Shown here: positions 9,285-17,081 of the stretch, piece after piece
Layout: each line of letters opens with the position of its first letter
Numbering within the stretch: the first letter of the stretch is position 1
From: Robiginitalea aurantiaca
Lineage (GTDB): Bacteria > Bacteroidota > Bacteroidia > Flavobacteriales > Flavobacteriaceae
Length of the DNA stretch: 64,000 bases
Assembly: GCF_030380815.1 (NCBI RefSeq)
Contig: NZ_JAUDUY010000003.1
Location: 496,001 to 560,000 of the forward strand
Reading direction: 5' to 3'
Program-made: the position numbers and the translations under genes
The notes under the pieces: model-generated
What the model saw: only the letters and a program-made list of their open reading frames with translations
Database searches by the model: none
Told to the model about the DNA's origin: nothing

Positions 9285-9935
9285 ATGGCACAGTCAAAAT
9301 CAACAAAAAAACTCTTTAACATGGCCTATGGCCTTGGAGCTTCGGTAGTTATCATCGGGGCCCTATTTAAGATCCTTCACTGGGAGTTCGGTCCGCTTAA
9401 TGGTGGAATCCTGCTTGCGATAGGTCTTATAACTGAAGCACTTATTTTCGCAATCAGTGCCTTCGAACCTGTAGAGGACGAATACGATTGGTCCCTTGTT
9501 TACCCGGAACTCTCTGGAGGAATGAACCAGGGTCGTATGAATCAGGCCGAGGAAGCTGAGGAAGCTGAAGGATTGCTTTCCAGAAAACTCGACGAGTTAC
9601 TTAAAGAAGCCAATATCGATTCAGAACTGATGAGTAGTCTTGGTGAGAGCATCCGCAATTTTGAAGGTGCGGCCAAAGGAATTGCTCCTACTGCCAATGC
9701 AATTGAATCGACTCAGAAGTATTCTGATGAATTGTCTGAAGCAGCGACTCAGATGGAGTCCCTGAACAGTCTTTATAAAGTTCAACTTGAAAGTGCCAGC
9801 CGTCAGGCTTCCATCAACGAGGAAGTGGTTCAGAATGCCGGAGCACTTAAAGATCAAATGGAATCCCTGGCCAGTAACCTGTCCTCCCTTAACGGAGTAT
9901 ACGGTGGTATGCTGACTGCAATGAACAGGAACTAA
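9285..9935 (+). CDS. gldL: gliding motility / T9SS motor protein GldL
   Basis: Inner-membrane component of the proton-driven GldLM motor. 216 residues: two transmembrane helices near the N-terminus (about 13-31 and 40-59), then a long helical cytoplasmic part. Glu51 sits inside the second helix (GLITEALIF), at the place of the membrane glutamate described as essential for the motor in Flavobacterium johnsoniae GldL; the equivalence is inferred from position. The 87-nt AT-rich gap after gldK is long for an operon and holds no recognisable promoter. An inverted repeat begins at the gldL stop codon. Confidence 0.95.
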   Translation: MAQSKSTKKLFNMAYGLGASVVIIGALFKILHWEFGPLNGGILLAIGLITEALIFAISAFEPVEDEYDWSLVYPELSGGMNQGRMNQAEEAEEAEGLLSRKLDELLKEANIDSELMSSLGESIRNFEGAAKGIAPTANAIESTQKYSDELSEAATQMESLNSLYKVQLESASRQASINEEVVQNAGALKDQMESLASNLSSLNGVYGGMLTAMNRN

Positions 9936-9990
9936 TTAAGTTGTTTGTTTAGCAATTCCCAAATCAAATTAACTACTAACAACTAATTAG
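9932..9990 (+). repeat. AT-rich inverted repeat bridging gldL and gldM
   Basis: CTAATTAAGTTGTT (9932-9945, containing the gldL stop codon) is the near-perfect reverse complement of AACAACTAATTAG (9978-9990), with one bulged base. The right arm ends 5 nt before the gldM ATG, so the folded form would present or hide the gldM translation start. Confidence 0.5.
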
Positions 9991-9995
9991 AAACA

Positions 9996-11564
9996 ATGGC
10001 ATCAGGAAAATTGTCACCGCGTCAGAAGATGGTCAATCTAATGTATTTGATCTTCATCGCTATGCTGGCGCTCAATATGAGCAAGGAAGTTCTCGCCGCT
10101 TTCGGTCTTTTGAACGAACGGATGGAAGCTACCAATGCTAAGGCCTCAGAAAGCAACACTGCTTTTCTCGAAGGTCTGGAAACCAAAGCATCTGAAGACG
10201 CGACGAAATACGCCGCTCTTTATGAAGATGCTCAGAAGATCAAGGTGCTTTCTCAGGAGTACTTCGATTATATCGAAGAAATCAAGAAATCCCTTGTAGC
10301 TGAAATTGAAGATCCTACGGATTATGAAGTGATGGACAAGTCTGATTATCTGGATCAGCGATTCTTCCAGGGAGATAATTTATCTCCTGAAGGTAAAGAA
10401 TTCATGAGCCGGATCCACGACTACCGCACAAATGTTCTTGCCATTCTTGGCGATAAATATCCCGATGTAACCGGTGAATTGTCCGAGCGTTTTCAAACTG
10501 GAGATGCTGATGGAAAAGTCACCCGTCGTGACGGTGTTAAAGTCGACTGGCTGAACTATCATGTGGAAGGATTCCCAATGATCGCTTCCCTGACTAAGTT
10601 AAGTGCTTTACAGTCGGATATTAAAGCAACTGAAGAGGATGCCCTTAAAGCGATGCTGCAGGGTGAATTGACAGAGCAGATCAACCTGACGAATTTCTCT
10701 ACCCTTTTGGAGACCGAAAAATCGGCCTTCTATTCCGGGGATAAATTCAACGGAAGTATTGTTCTCGGTAAAACGGATAAGTCGGCTAAGCCGGTACGTG
10801 CAGATTTGAGTCTGGACGGTCGTAAACTAACCGAGGGCAGGGATTATGAACTGCAGGACGGAGGTGTTAAAATGTTGATCGGAGCTGGTAATGCCGGCGA
10901 CCATGAGATCACTGGAAACCTCTATTACATGCAGGATGGTAATGAAAAGGAAGTACCTGTAAAGAACTCTTTTTCGACCATCTCCAAGCCAAATGCCGCT
11001 GTTATTTCAGCTGATAAGATGAATGTGGTATATCGCGGTGTTTCAAACCCGATGACCATCTCCATTCCTGGAATTCCGGACAACAAGGTTAGTGCTTCTG
11101 CTTCGGGTCTGTCCAAGCGTAAAGGAAGTAACTATATCATGAACCCGGGCAAAGGAAGAACGGTTACCATTACAGCCTCCGGAACCCTGCCTGATGGGCA
11201 GCGAATCTCAACGAAGTCTGAATTCCGTATCAAGGATATTCCAAGACCGACCGGATCGATCCGGGGAGAAACTGGAAGCGTGCGTATGCCGCGACGGAAC
11301 CTGGAGATTTCAACCATCGGGGCCGTTTTGGAAGACTTTGATTTTGACCTGAACCTCAAGGTGCAAGGATTTAAGTTCAAAGTACCTGGACAACCTACAG
11401 TAGATGTAAAAGGAGACAAACTGGATTCCAGAGCTAAAGGAGCGCTTAAGCGGGCCAAACGCGGGGATGCAATCCAGATTTTCGACATCCAGGCTGAGAT
11501 TACGAATAATAGAAGTTATAAGTTGAAGAAAGTATCTCCGGTTGTTGTGGAGGTCACTCAGTAA
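9996..11564 (+). CDS. gldM: gliding motility / T9SS motor protein GldM
   Basis: Partner of GldL: one N-terminal transmembrane helix (about residues 13-35, MVNLMYLIFIAMLALNMSKE) spans the inner membrane and a long periplasmic shaft of beta-rich domains reaches the GldK/GldN ring. 522 residues, the usual GldM length. The opening PRQKMVNLMYLIFIAMLALN is characteristic of GldM/PorM. The C-terminal half (from about 230) contains the repeated beta domains. Between this gene and gldN lies a strong terminator-like hairpin (11585-11623). Confidence 0.96.
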   Translation: MASGKLSPRQKMVNLMYLIFIAMLALNMSKEVLAAFGLLNERMEATNAKASESNTAFLEGLETKASEDATKYAALYEDAQKIKVLSQEYFDYIEEIKKSLVAEIEDPTDYEVMDKSDYLDQRFFQGDNLSPEGKEFMSRIHDYRTNVLAILGDKYPDVTGELSERFQTGDADGKVTRRDGVKVDWLNYHVEGFPMIASLTKLSALQSDIKATEEDALKAMLQGELTEQINLTNFSTLLETEKSAFYSGDKFNGSIVLGKTDKSAKPVRADLSLDGRKLTEGRDYELQDGGVKMLIGAGNAGDHEITGNLYYMQDGNEKEVPVKNSFSTISKPNAAVISADKMNVVYRGVSNPMTISIPGIPDNKVSASASGLSKRKGSNYIMNPGKGRTVTITASGTLPDGQRISTKSEFRIKDIPRPTGSIRGETGSVRMPRRNLEISTIGAVLEDFDFDLNLKVQGFKFKVPGQPTVDVKGDKLDSRAKGALKRAKRGDAIQIFDIQAEITNNRSYKLKKVSPVVVEVTQ

Positions 11565-11584
11565 GATTGTGTTTATCAATAGAT

Positions 11585-11623
11585 CCGGTGCAGTACTCCT
11601 GCGGGCAGACTGCACCGGTTTTT
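11585..11623 (+). terminator. terminator-like hairpin between gldM and gldN
   Basis: Perfect 10-bp stem CCGGTGCAGT (11585-11594) / ACTGCACCGG (11609-11618), with a small nested CTGC/GCAG pairing in the loop, followed by TTTTT (11619-11623). It has the form of an intrinsic terminator but lies inside the operon, 14 nt before the gldN ATG, with no promoter after it. It may act as a partial terminator or an mRNA 3'-end stabiliser. Confidence 0.65.
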
Positions 11624-11637
11624 AAGAAACTGAAACA

Positions 11638-12540
11638 ATGAATTGGAAAAACATTTTTATAATTGGTGCAGCAGCAATGCTCCCGCTTACCGGATTTGCA
11701 CAGGCTAATATCCTGAATGCCAAAAAACCGGAAGAAATTGGAATACGCACCCAGTCTCAGAAGGATATCGACAACGATATGCCTCTGGATTACGGGTATG
11801 TGGATGACAGGGATATCCTTTGGTCGAAGACTATATGGGAAACCATTGATCTCGATGAGCGTGTGAATTTCCCCTTGTATTATCCAACAGACACTGTGGA
11901 TATCGGATCGGACAGAAGATCCCTCTACCATGTGTTGATTAAAAACATCCAAAACGGGAATCTGGAGGATGTTTACGTAGACTCTTACTTTACGGAAAAG
12001 CGCAAGTATGAGGATCTTACGGCAACGTTGAAATTCAGGGATACAACCGACCTTGGTTACGAGCAGATCAACGCTGGCGAGGCCCTTTCTCCCGAGTACA
12101 TCACTACCCGAGAAATCGACGCAGCGGATATCGTGGAATACCGCATCAAGGGTATCTGGTATTTTGACAAGCGAATGGGAGAACTCAAGTACCGTATGCT
12201 GGGGATTGCCCCGGTAGCTCCTGATGTAAACTTTATCGATGACGAGTCCATGGCTCCTGAAGATGCGTTGGTAGAGTTATTCTGGGTATGGTATCCCAGC
12301 GCCCGTAAAATCCTTCACGATGCCAAGGTATTTAATTCGAGGAACTCAGCCATGCCTATTTCTTTTGACATGTTGCTGAATGCCCGACGCTACAATGCCG
12401 TGATTTACAAAGAGGATAATGTACATGGAGACCGGCAAATCAGGGATTATATCGCTGACAACGCCTTGTTCCAGTTATTGGAATCCAAGCGTATCAAGGA
12501 GACGATCCGAGATCGCGAACAAGATATGTGGGCATACTAA
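11638..12540 (+). CDS. gldN: gliding motility / T9SS ring protein GldN
   Basis: Periplasmic partner of GldK in the ring of the T9SS. 300 residues with a signal peptide (MNWKNIFIIGAAAMLPLTGFAQA). The conserved GldN/PorN core includes KGIWYFDKRMGELKYRMLGI and ELFWVWYPSARKILHDAKVF. Last gene of the gldKLMN operon; a strong intrinsic terminator follows at 12567-12598. Expression depends on reading through the hairpin located just upstream, since no separate promoter is visible. Confidence 0.96.
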   Translation: MNWKNIFIIGAAAMLPLTGFAQANILNAKKPEEIGIRTQSQKDIDNDMPLDYGYVDDRDILWSKTIWETIDLDERVNFPLYYPTDTVDIGSDRRSLYHVLIKNIQNGNLEDVYVDSYFTEKRKYEDLTATLKFRDTTDLGYEQINAGEALSPEYITTREIDAADIVEYRIKGIWYFDKRMGELKYRMLGIAPVAPDVNFIDDESMAPEDALVELFWVWYPSARKILHDAKVFNSRNSAMPISFDMLLNARRYNAVIYKEDNVHGDRQIRDYIADNALFQLLESKRIKETIRDREQDMWAY

Positions 12541-12566
12541 CCCCCTTTTCCAATTCTAAACAGTTG

Positions 12567-12598
12567 CAACCCCGGACTTTTGTCCGGGGTTGTTTTTT
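12567..12598 (+). terminator. intrinsic terminator after gldN
   Basis: An 11-bp perfect stem CAACCCCGGAC (12567-12577) / GTCCGGGGTTG (12582-12592) with a TTTT loop, followed by TTTTTT. Closes the gld operon. Confidence 0.92.
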
Positions 12599-12627
12599 AT
12601 ACCCCTTTCTTCTGCTCAAATCTTCAG

Positions 12628-12635
12628 TACCTTTG
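12628..12635 (+). promoter_or_regulatory. -7 element abutting the start codon at 12640
   Basis: TACCTTTG (TAnnTTTG) ends 4 nt before the ATG of the FAD oxidoreductase. If the start point lies about 5 nt after the box, the mRNA begins at or next to the A of the ATG, so it would be leaderless. The gene needs its own promoter because the gld terminator sits just upstream. Confidence 0.55.
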
Positions 12636-12639
12636 ACAT

Positions 12640-13707
12640 ATGGGACATTATTTAGTGGTCGGGTCAGGTCTTGCGGGCATGTCAATGACCGAGATGCTTA
12701 TAAGAGAAGGGCAAAGGGTGACCGTCTTTGACGACAGCTCCCAAAAGGCTTCTATGGTAGCTGGCGGACTTTACAATCCGGTTGTTTTAAAGCGCTTTAA
12801 TTTGGCCTGGGAAGGGAAGAAACTCATGGAAGTAGCCCTTCCCTTTTACAGGGAGCTGGAGGCAAAGCTCAAGGTGGTTTTTGATGAAAAACTCGATGTC
12901 CTCCGGCGATTTGCCAATGCTGGCGAACAGAACCTCTGGTTTGAGGCCGCAGACCAGGCCGGACTGTCGGAGTACCTCTCCACAGAATTGCGCTCCAATA
13001 CCAACCAGGCTGTTCTGGCGCCCCATGGATTTGGGGCTGTCCGGGACACTGGCCGGATTCATACCTCCCTCATGCTCGGGGCCTACCGGGATTATCTCGA
13101 AGCCATCGGCAGCCTTAAGCGGGAAGCCTTCGCGTATCCGGACCTCATCACGCCGGAAAACGAGTTGTCCTACAAGGGATTAAAGGCTGATGGGGTAATT
13201 TTCGCCGAAGGATTCGGCCTCCTGGAAAATCCTTATTTCAACTACCTTCCCCTCAAAGGGACCAAGGGGGAACTACTGGAAATACACGCACCCGATCTCC
13301 GGGAATCACAAGTGATCAAAGCGGGGATTTTTTTAATTCCCCTGGGGGATGACCGATACCTCGCCGGAGCCACGTATGAACACAAAGACAACAGTCCAAA
13401 TCCAACCCCTGAGGCCAGAGAGAAGCTTTTGAAGGGATTGCGGAAAGTACTTCAATGTGATTTTGAAGTAACCGGCCAGCGGGCTGGGATCCGGCCAACC
13501 GTTCCGGACCGTCGCCCGATGGTGGGAACCCATCCCGAATATACGCGGCTATTTGTGATCAACGGTATGGGCTCCAGGGGCGTTTTGATTGGCCCGTACG
13601 CGGCGCTTTGCCTTACCCGCAATATCCTTTACGGGGAACCATTGCCCCAGGCAATGGATTGCAACCGATTCTCGGGACGCTTTCACGAGTTGCAAAGAAA
13701 AGCCTGA
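12640..13707 (+). CDS. FAD-dependent oxidoreductase, DAO (glycine/D-amino acid oxidase-like) family
   Basis: 355 residues. The N-terminal Rossmann dinucleotide motif is VVGSGLAGMSM (residues 6-16), followed by VTVFDDSS, the acidic end of the second strand. The C-terminal part has the DAO signature with TGQRAGIRPTVPDRRPMVG and INGMGSRGVLIGPYAA, typical of the last FAD-binding strand-helix unit. The substrate is not identifiable; members include glycine oxidase, ThiO and MnmC-type domains, and no thiamine genes are near. No signal peptide, so cytoplasmic. It starts right after its own -7 box. The ABC-F gene follows after 75 nt. Confidence 0.85.
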   Translation: MGHYLVVGSGLAGMSMTEMLIREGQRVTVFDDSSQKASMVAGGLYNPVVLKRFNLAWEGKKLMEVALPFYRELEAKLKVVFDEKLDVLRRFANAGEQNLWFEAADQAGLSEYLSTELRSNTNQAVLAPHGFGAVRDTGRIHTSLMLGAYRDYLEAIGSLKREAFAYPDLITPENELSYKGLKADGVIFAEGFGLLENPYFNYLPLKGTKGELLEIHAPDLRESQVIKAGIFLIPLGDDRYLAGATYEHKDNSPNPTPEAREKLLKGLRKVLQCDFEVTGQRAGIRPTVPDRRPMVGTHPEYTRLFVINGMGSRGVLIGPYAALCLTRNILYGEPLPQAMDCNRFSGRFHELQRKA

Positions 13708-13782
13708 GGGAATTCCGGTAATTTTTAAGACTTTTGCACACTGATTCCCGAATTTTAAGGGAATGCCAAAGGCAGTAGATCC

Positions 13783-15717
13783 ATGTTAAACGTTCATGAT
13801 GTTTCAGTTTCATTCGGGGGGGAAGTCCTTTTTGAAGGTATCTCATTTCGATTGAATCCGGGGGACAGGGTAGGACTCATCGGTAAAAATGGTGCGGGGA
13901 AGTCCACACTGCTCAAATTGCTGGGTGGAGAAATGCAACCCGGATCGGGGACTATTTCCAGAGATAAGGGAATGTCCATTGGTTACCTCAAACAGGATCT
14001 GGAATTCCGGAAGGGAATTACCGTCCTGGAGGAAGCCTACCAGGCTTTTGGGGAAATTAAAGATCTGGAACGCGAACTTGAACGCATAAATACAGCCCTC
14101 GCCACCCGGGAAGATTACGAAAGCGAGGGGTACCACGAACTCATGGTTTCCCTTAGCGATCTGACCCATAGATACGAACTCATAGGCGGGTACCAATATC
14201 AGGGCGAAACTGAAAAGGTGCTGTTGGGTCTTGGGTTCCAGCGATCCGATTTCGACAAACTCACCGACACTTTTTCAGGTGGATGGCGCATGCGCATAGA
14301 ATTGGCGAAGCTGCTTCTTCAAAAGAATGACCTGCTCCTGTTGGATGAACCTACAAACCATTTGGATATTGACTCCATCCTCTGGCTGGAGGAATTTTTA
14401 AGGCAGTTTGGGGGAGCCGTTCTGATGGTTTCCCACGACCGGATGTTTCTGGATCAGGTTACCAACCGAACCGTAGAGATTTCCCTGGGCCGGATATACG
14501 ATTATCCCAAACCCTATTCTGAATTCTTGACCCTCAGGGAGGAGATACGTCAGCAGCAACTCAGCGCTCAGAAAAATCAACAACGTGAAATTCAGCAGGC
14601 CGAGCGCCTGATTGAAAAATTCAGGGCGAAATCTACCAAGGCCTCCATGGCCCAGTCCCTGATCAAAAAATTAGATCGGATGGACCGCATTGAGGTAGAC
14701 CAGGCAGATAATCAGGTGATGCGCGTGCGCTTTCCCATTTCCGTACAACCGGGGAAGGTAGTTTTGGAACTGGATTCAGTGGCAAAGAGTTATGGGGAGA
14801 AATCCGTTTTATCCGGGGTAGATCTCCTGATTGAACGGGGGAGTAAAATTGCTTTTGTCGGGCAAAACGGACAGGGTAAAACAACACTTGCCCGCATTGT
14901 GGTTGGAGAATTGGATCACAAGGGAACATGTAAACTCGGCCATAACGTCAAGCTCGGATATTTTGCCCAGGATCAGGCAGATCACCTCGATGGCAATCTC
15001 ACCGTTTTGGACACCATGTTGGAAGCCGCTACTGAGACGAGCCGCCCTAAGATCCGGGACATACTCGGAACCTTTTTGTTCAGGGGGGATGAAGTAGAGA
15101 AGTATGTTAAGGTGCTTTCCGGGGGGGAACGCAACCGTTTGGCCCTGGCCAGGATGCTTCTGCAGCCATTTAATGTGCTTGTGATGGATGAGCCTACAAA
15201 CCACCTCGATATTCCATCTAAGAAGGTCCTCAAGGAAGCGCTCCAGCATTTTGAGGGTACCCTCATCCTGGTGTCCCATGACCGGGATTTCCTTCAGGGG
15301 CTTACCAATATGGTCTATGAATTCCGGGATGAAAAGATCAAACCCTTTCTGGGTGACATCGATTTTTACCTGGACCAGCGCAATGTCTCAGATTTTCGTG
15401 AGGTTGAAAAAAAACAACCTCAAACCACGATGGCTCATAATGCAGCACCGAGCCAGCGAAAGGGGAAGAACGATGATTACCAGAACCAGAAGAAACTCAA
15501 ATCCCTTAAGAATCGCCTCAGTGGCGTCGAGAAACGGATTCAGGAGCTGGAGACGGAAATTGCAGAAATTGATCATCAACTCCTGATGAATTACGACCAG
15601 ACGATTTCTGAGACCGGCTTTTTTGACCGATACCAGGCCCGAAAGGACCAATTGGAGGAGCTCATGCAGCAATGGGAGGAACTTACCGGAGCAGTAGAGG
15701 AGGCGGAACAGGCCTGA
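13783..15717 (+). CDS. ABC-F family ATPase (Uup/YheS-like translation factor)
   Basis: 644 residues with two ATP-binding cassettes and no membrane domain. Cassette 1: Walker A GKNGAGKST (residues 36-44), signature FSGGW, Walker B LLLLDEPTNHLD. Cassette 2: Walker A GQNGQGKTT, signature LSGGE, Walker B VLVMDEPTNHLD. The linker between the cassettes is a charged helical arm, as in ribosome-binding ABC-F proteins, and the C-terminal 90 residues form a coiled coil (KLKSLKNRLSGVEKRIQEL), as in Uup-like members. Family knowledge places these proteins at the ribosomal E site or with DNA; a resistance role is not indicated. No clear terminator was found in the 208 nt after it. Confidence 0.93.
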   Translation: MLNVHDVSVSFGGEVLFEGISFRLNPGDRVGLIGKNGAGKSTLLKLLGGEMQPGSGTISRDKGMSIGYLKQDLEFRKGITVLEEAYQAFGEIKDLERELERINTALATREDYESEGYHELMVSLSDLTHRYELIGGYQYQGETEKVLLGLGFQRSDFDKLTDTFSGGWRMRIELAKLLLQKNDLLLLDEPTNHLDIDSILWLEEFLRQFGGAVLMVSHDRMFLDQVTNRTVEISLGRIYDYPKPYSEFLTLREEIRQQQLSAQKNQQREIQQAERLIEKFRAKSTKASMAQSLIKKLDRMDRIEVDQADNQVMRVRFPISVQPGKVVLELDSVAKSYGEKSVLSGVDLLIERGSKIAFVGQNGQGKTTLARIVVGELDHKGTCKLGHNVKLGYFAQDQADHLDGNLTVLDTMLEAATETSRPKIRDILGTFLFRGDEVEKYVKVLSGGERNRLALARMLLQPFNVLVMDEPTNHLDIPSKKVLKEALQHFEGTLILVSHDRDFLQGLTNMVYEFRDEKIKPFLGDIDFYLDQRNVSDFREVEKKQPQTTMAHNAAPSQRKGKNDDYQNQKKLKSLKNRLSGVEKRIQELETEIAEIDHQLLMNYDQTISETGFFDRYQARKDQLEELMQQWEELTGAVEEAEQA

Positions 15718-15925
15718 GGGCGGAACAGCACACTTTCTATTACGTAATTATATTAAGTCGTGAGTCCCGGAATGGGCTTAAACCTGTTTTGGGCATATGA
15801 GGAATCCTTCCCACCGACCCCGTTGGTCGAGTACTGTGGGGCTTTTATGATTTATTTAACGGGGGCCGACTAAACTTATGGATAGTTTTGCAGTCTTATT
15901 CACTAAACAGCTGAAATAAGGCTAT
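15718..15925 (+). promoter_or_regulatory. intergenic region with promoter of the RND efflux operon
   Basis: 208 nt without a gene. It holds a small hairpin (CGACC-CCGTT-GGTCG, near 15815-15832) and a -7 box TAGTTTTG at 15883-15890, which would give a leader of about 30 nt for the adaptor gene. No TTG is found at the usual -33 distance and no operator-like palindrome is evident. Confidence 0.5.
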
Positions 15926-17074
15926 ATGCGGAAAATTATACTCTATGTTTTGGGCGTTTTAGTGCTCTGTCTGGCGGGCTGGGTATCCTATTTATTGGTT
16001 ACCAAAGAAAAGGTGAAAAGGCCTGCTCCGGTGAAACAGGTCAAAACTGTTTTTATAGACACGGTCCGGAACTCAGCCGTACCCATTCAGGTTAAAGCCA
16101 ATGGGAATCTCGTTGCCAAAGAACGGGTAGCGCTTTTTGCTGAAGTGCAGGGCGTATTTTTGGGTAGTGCACATCCCTTCAAGCCGGGTCAATCTTTTAG
16201 GCGGGGGGAAGTCCTTCTGCGAATTGATGCCTCCGAATATCAGGCCAGTGTTCAAAGCTCCAAAAGTAATCTCTACAACCTGATCACGGCTGCCATGCCG
16301 GATCTGCGCCTGGACTATCCGGATATTTATCCCAAGTGGCAAACCTACCTGGACTCATTTGATGTAACGAGCCGAACCCCGGAGTTGCCGGAGATGACCT
16401 CCGAACAGGAACGCTACTTTATTAATGGCCGTAATATTGTCACGACTTTTTACAATGTACGGAACCTGGAGCAGCGATTGACAAAATATATTATCAGAGC
16501 CCCGTTTTCCGGTGTGCTCACAGAGGCACAGGTGACCGAGGGCACATTAGTTCGCCCCGGACAGTCTTTGGGTGTTTTTATCAATCCAAACGTCTACGAA
16601 CTTGAAGTGGCAGTTAACAAGAGCTACAGTGATTTCCTTCAGTTAGGAAAATCGGTGGTTCTGAGAAATCTTGAAGGAACCCAGAACTATGAGGGTAAGG
16701 TTTCCAGAATCAATGCTGCCGTAAATCAGCAATCCCAGACGGTCTCGGTTTTTATAGATGTGGCGGATCCGGGCCTTAAGGAAGGGATGTACCTCGAAGC
16801 CACAATTCAGGGCAAGGAGGAGGAAAATGCCATTGAAGTCCCAAGGAAGCTCCTCACCGAAGGGGGCGAGTTATTTATCCTAAGGGATAGTATTCTCGAC
16901 CTCGCACCGGTAACCCCAGTTTTTTATACCGATGAAACAGTAATACTCAAAGGCCTAGAAAACGGTACGGTCTATTTATCCCGATCCGTTCCCGGAGCCT
17001 ATCCGGGTATGTTGGTCCGTCCGTACCAGGAGAACGCGAAGCAGGAAGATTTAAGCCAGAACCTAGAGAATTAG
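15926..17074 (+). CDS. RND efflux periplasmic adaptor (membrane fusion protein)
   Basis: Bridges the inner-membrane RND pump to the TolC-type channel. 382 residues: an N-terminal membrane anchor (about 5-26), then a lipoyl/barrel-sandwich half (VLLRIDASEYQASVQSSKSNL), a short alpha-hairpin, the second lipoyl half (YIIRAPFSGVLTEAQVTEGTLV, a classic adaptor motif), a beta-barrel and a membrane-proximal domain. First gene of a three-gene efflux operon; the pump follows after 7 nt. No regulator gene adjoins it. The cargo cannot be read from the sequence. Confidence 0.93.
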   Translation: MRKIILYVLGVLVLCLAGWVSYLLVTKEKVKRPAPVKQVKTVFIDTVRNSAVPIQVKANGNLVAKERVALFAEVQGVFLGSAHPFKPGQSFRRGEVLLRIDASEYQASVQSSKSNLYNLITAAMPDLRLDYPDIYPKWQTYLDSFDVTSRTPELPEMTSEQERYFINGRNIVTTFYNVRNLEQRLTKYIIRAPFSGVLTEAQVTEGTLVRPGQSLGVFINPNVYELEVAVNKSYSDFLQLGKSVVLRNLEGTQNYEGKVSRINAAVNQQSQTVSVFIDVADPGLKEGMYLEATIQGKEEENAIEVPRKLLTEGGELFILRDSILDLAPVTPVFYTDETVILKGLENGTVYLSRSVPGAYPGMLVRPYQENAKQEDLSQNLEN

Positions 17075-17081
17075 TAAGGAG

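Noticed and set aside
13720-13740. GACTTTTG as -7 box of the ABC-F gene
   Set aside because: First base differs from TAnnTTTG and no TTG is well placed.
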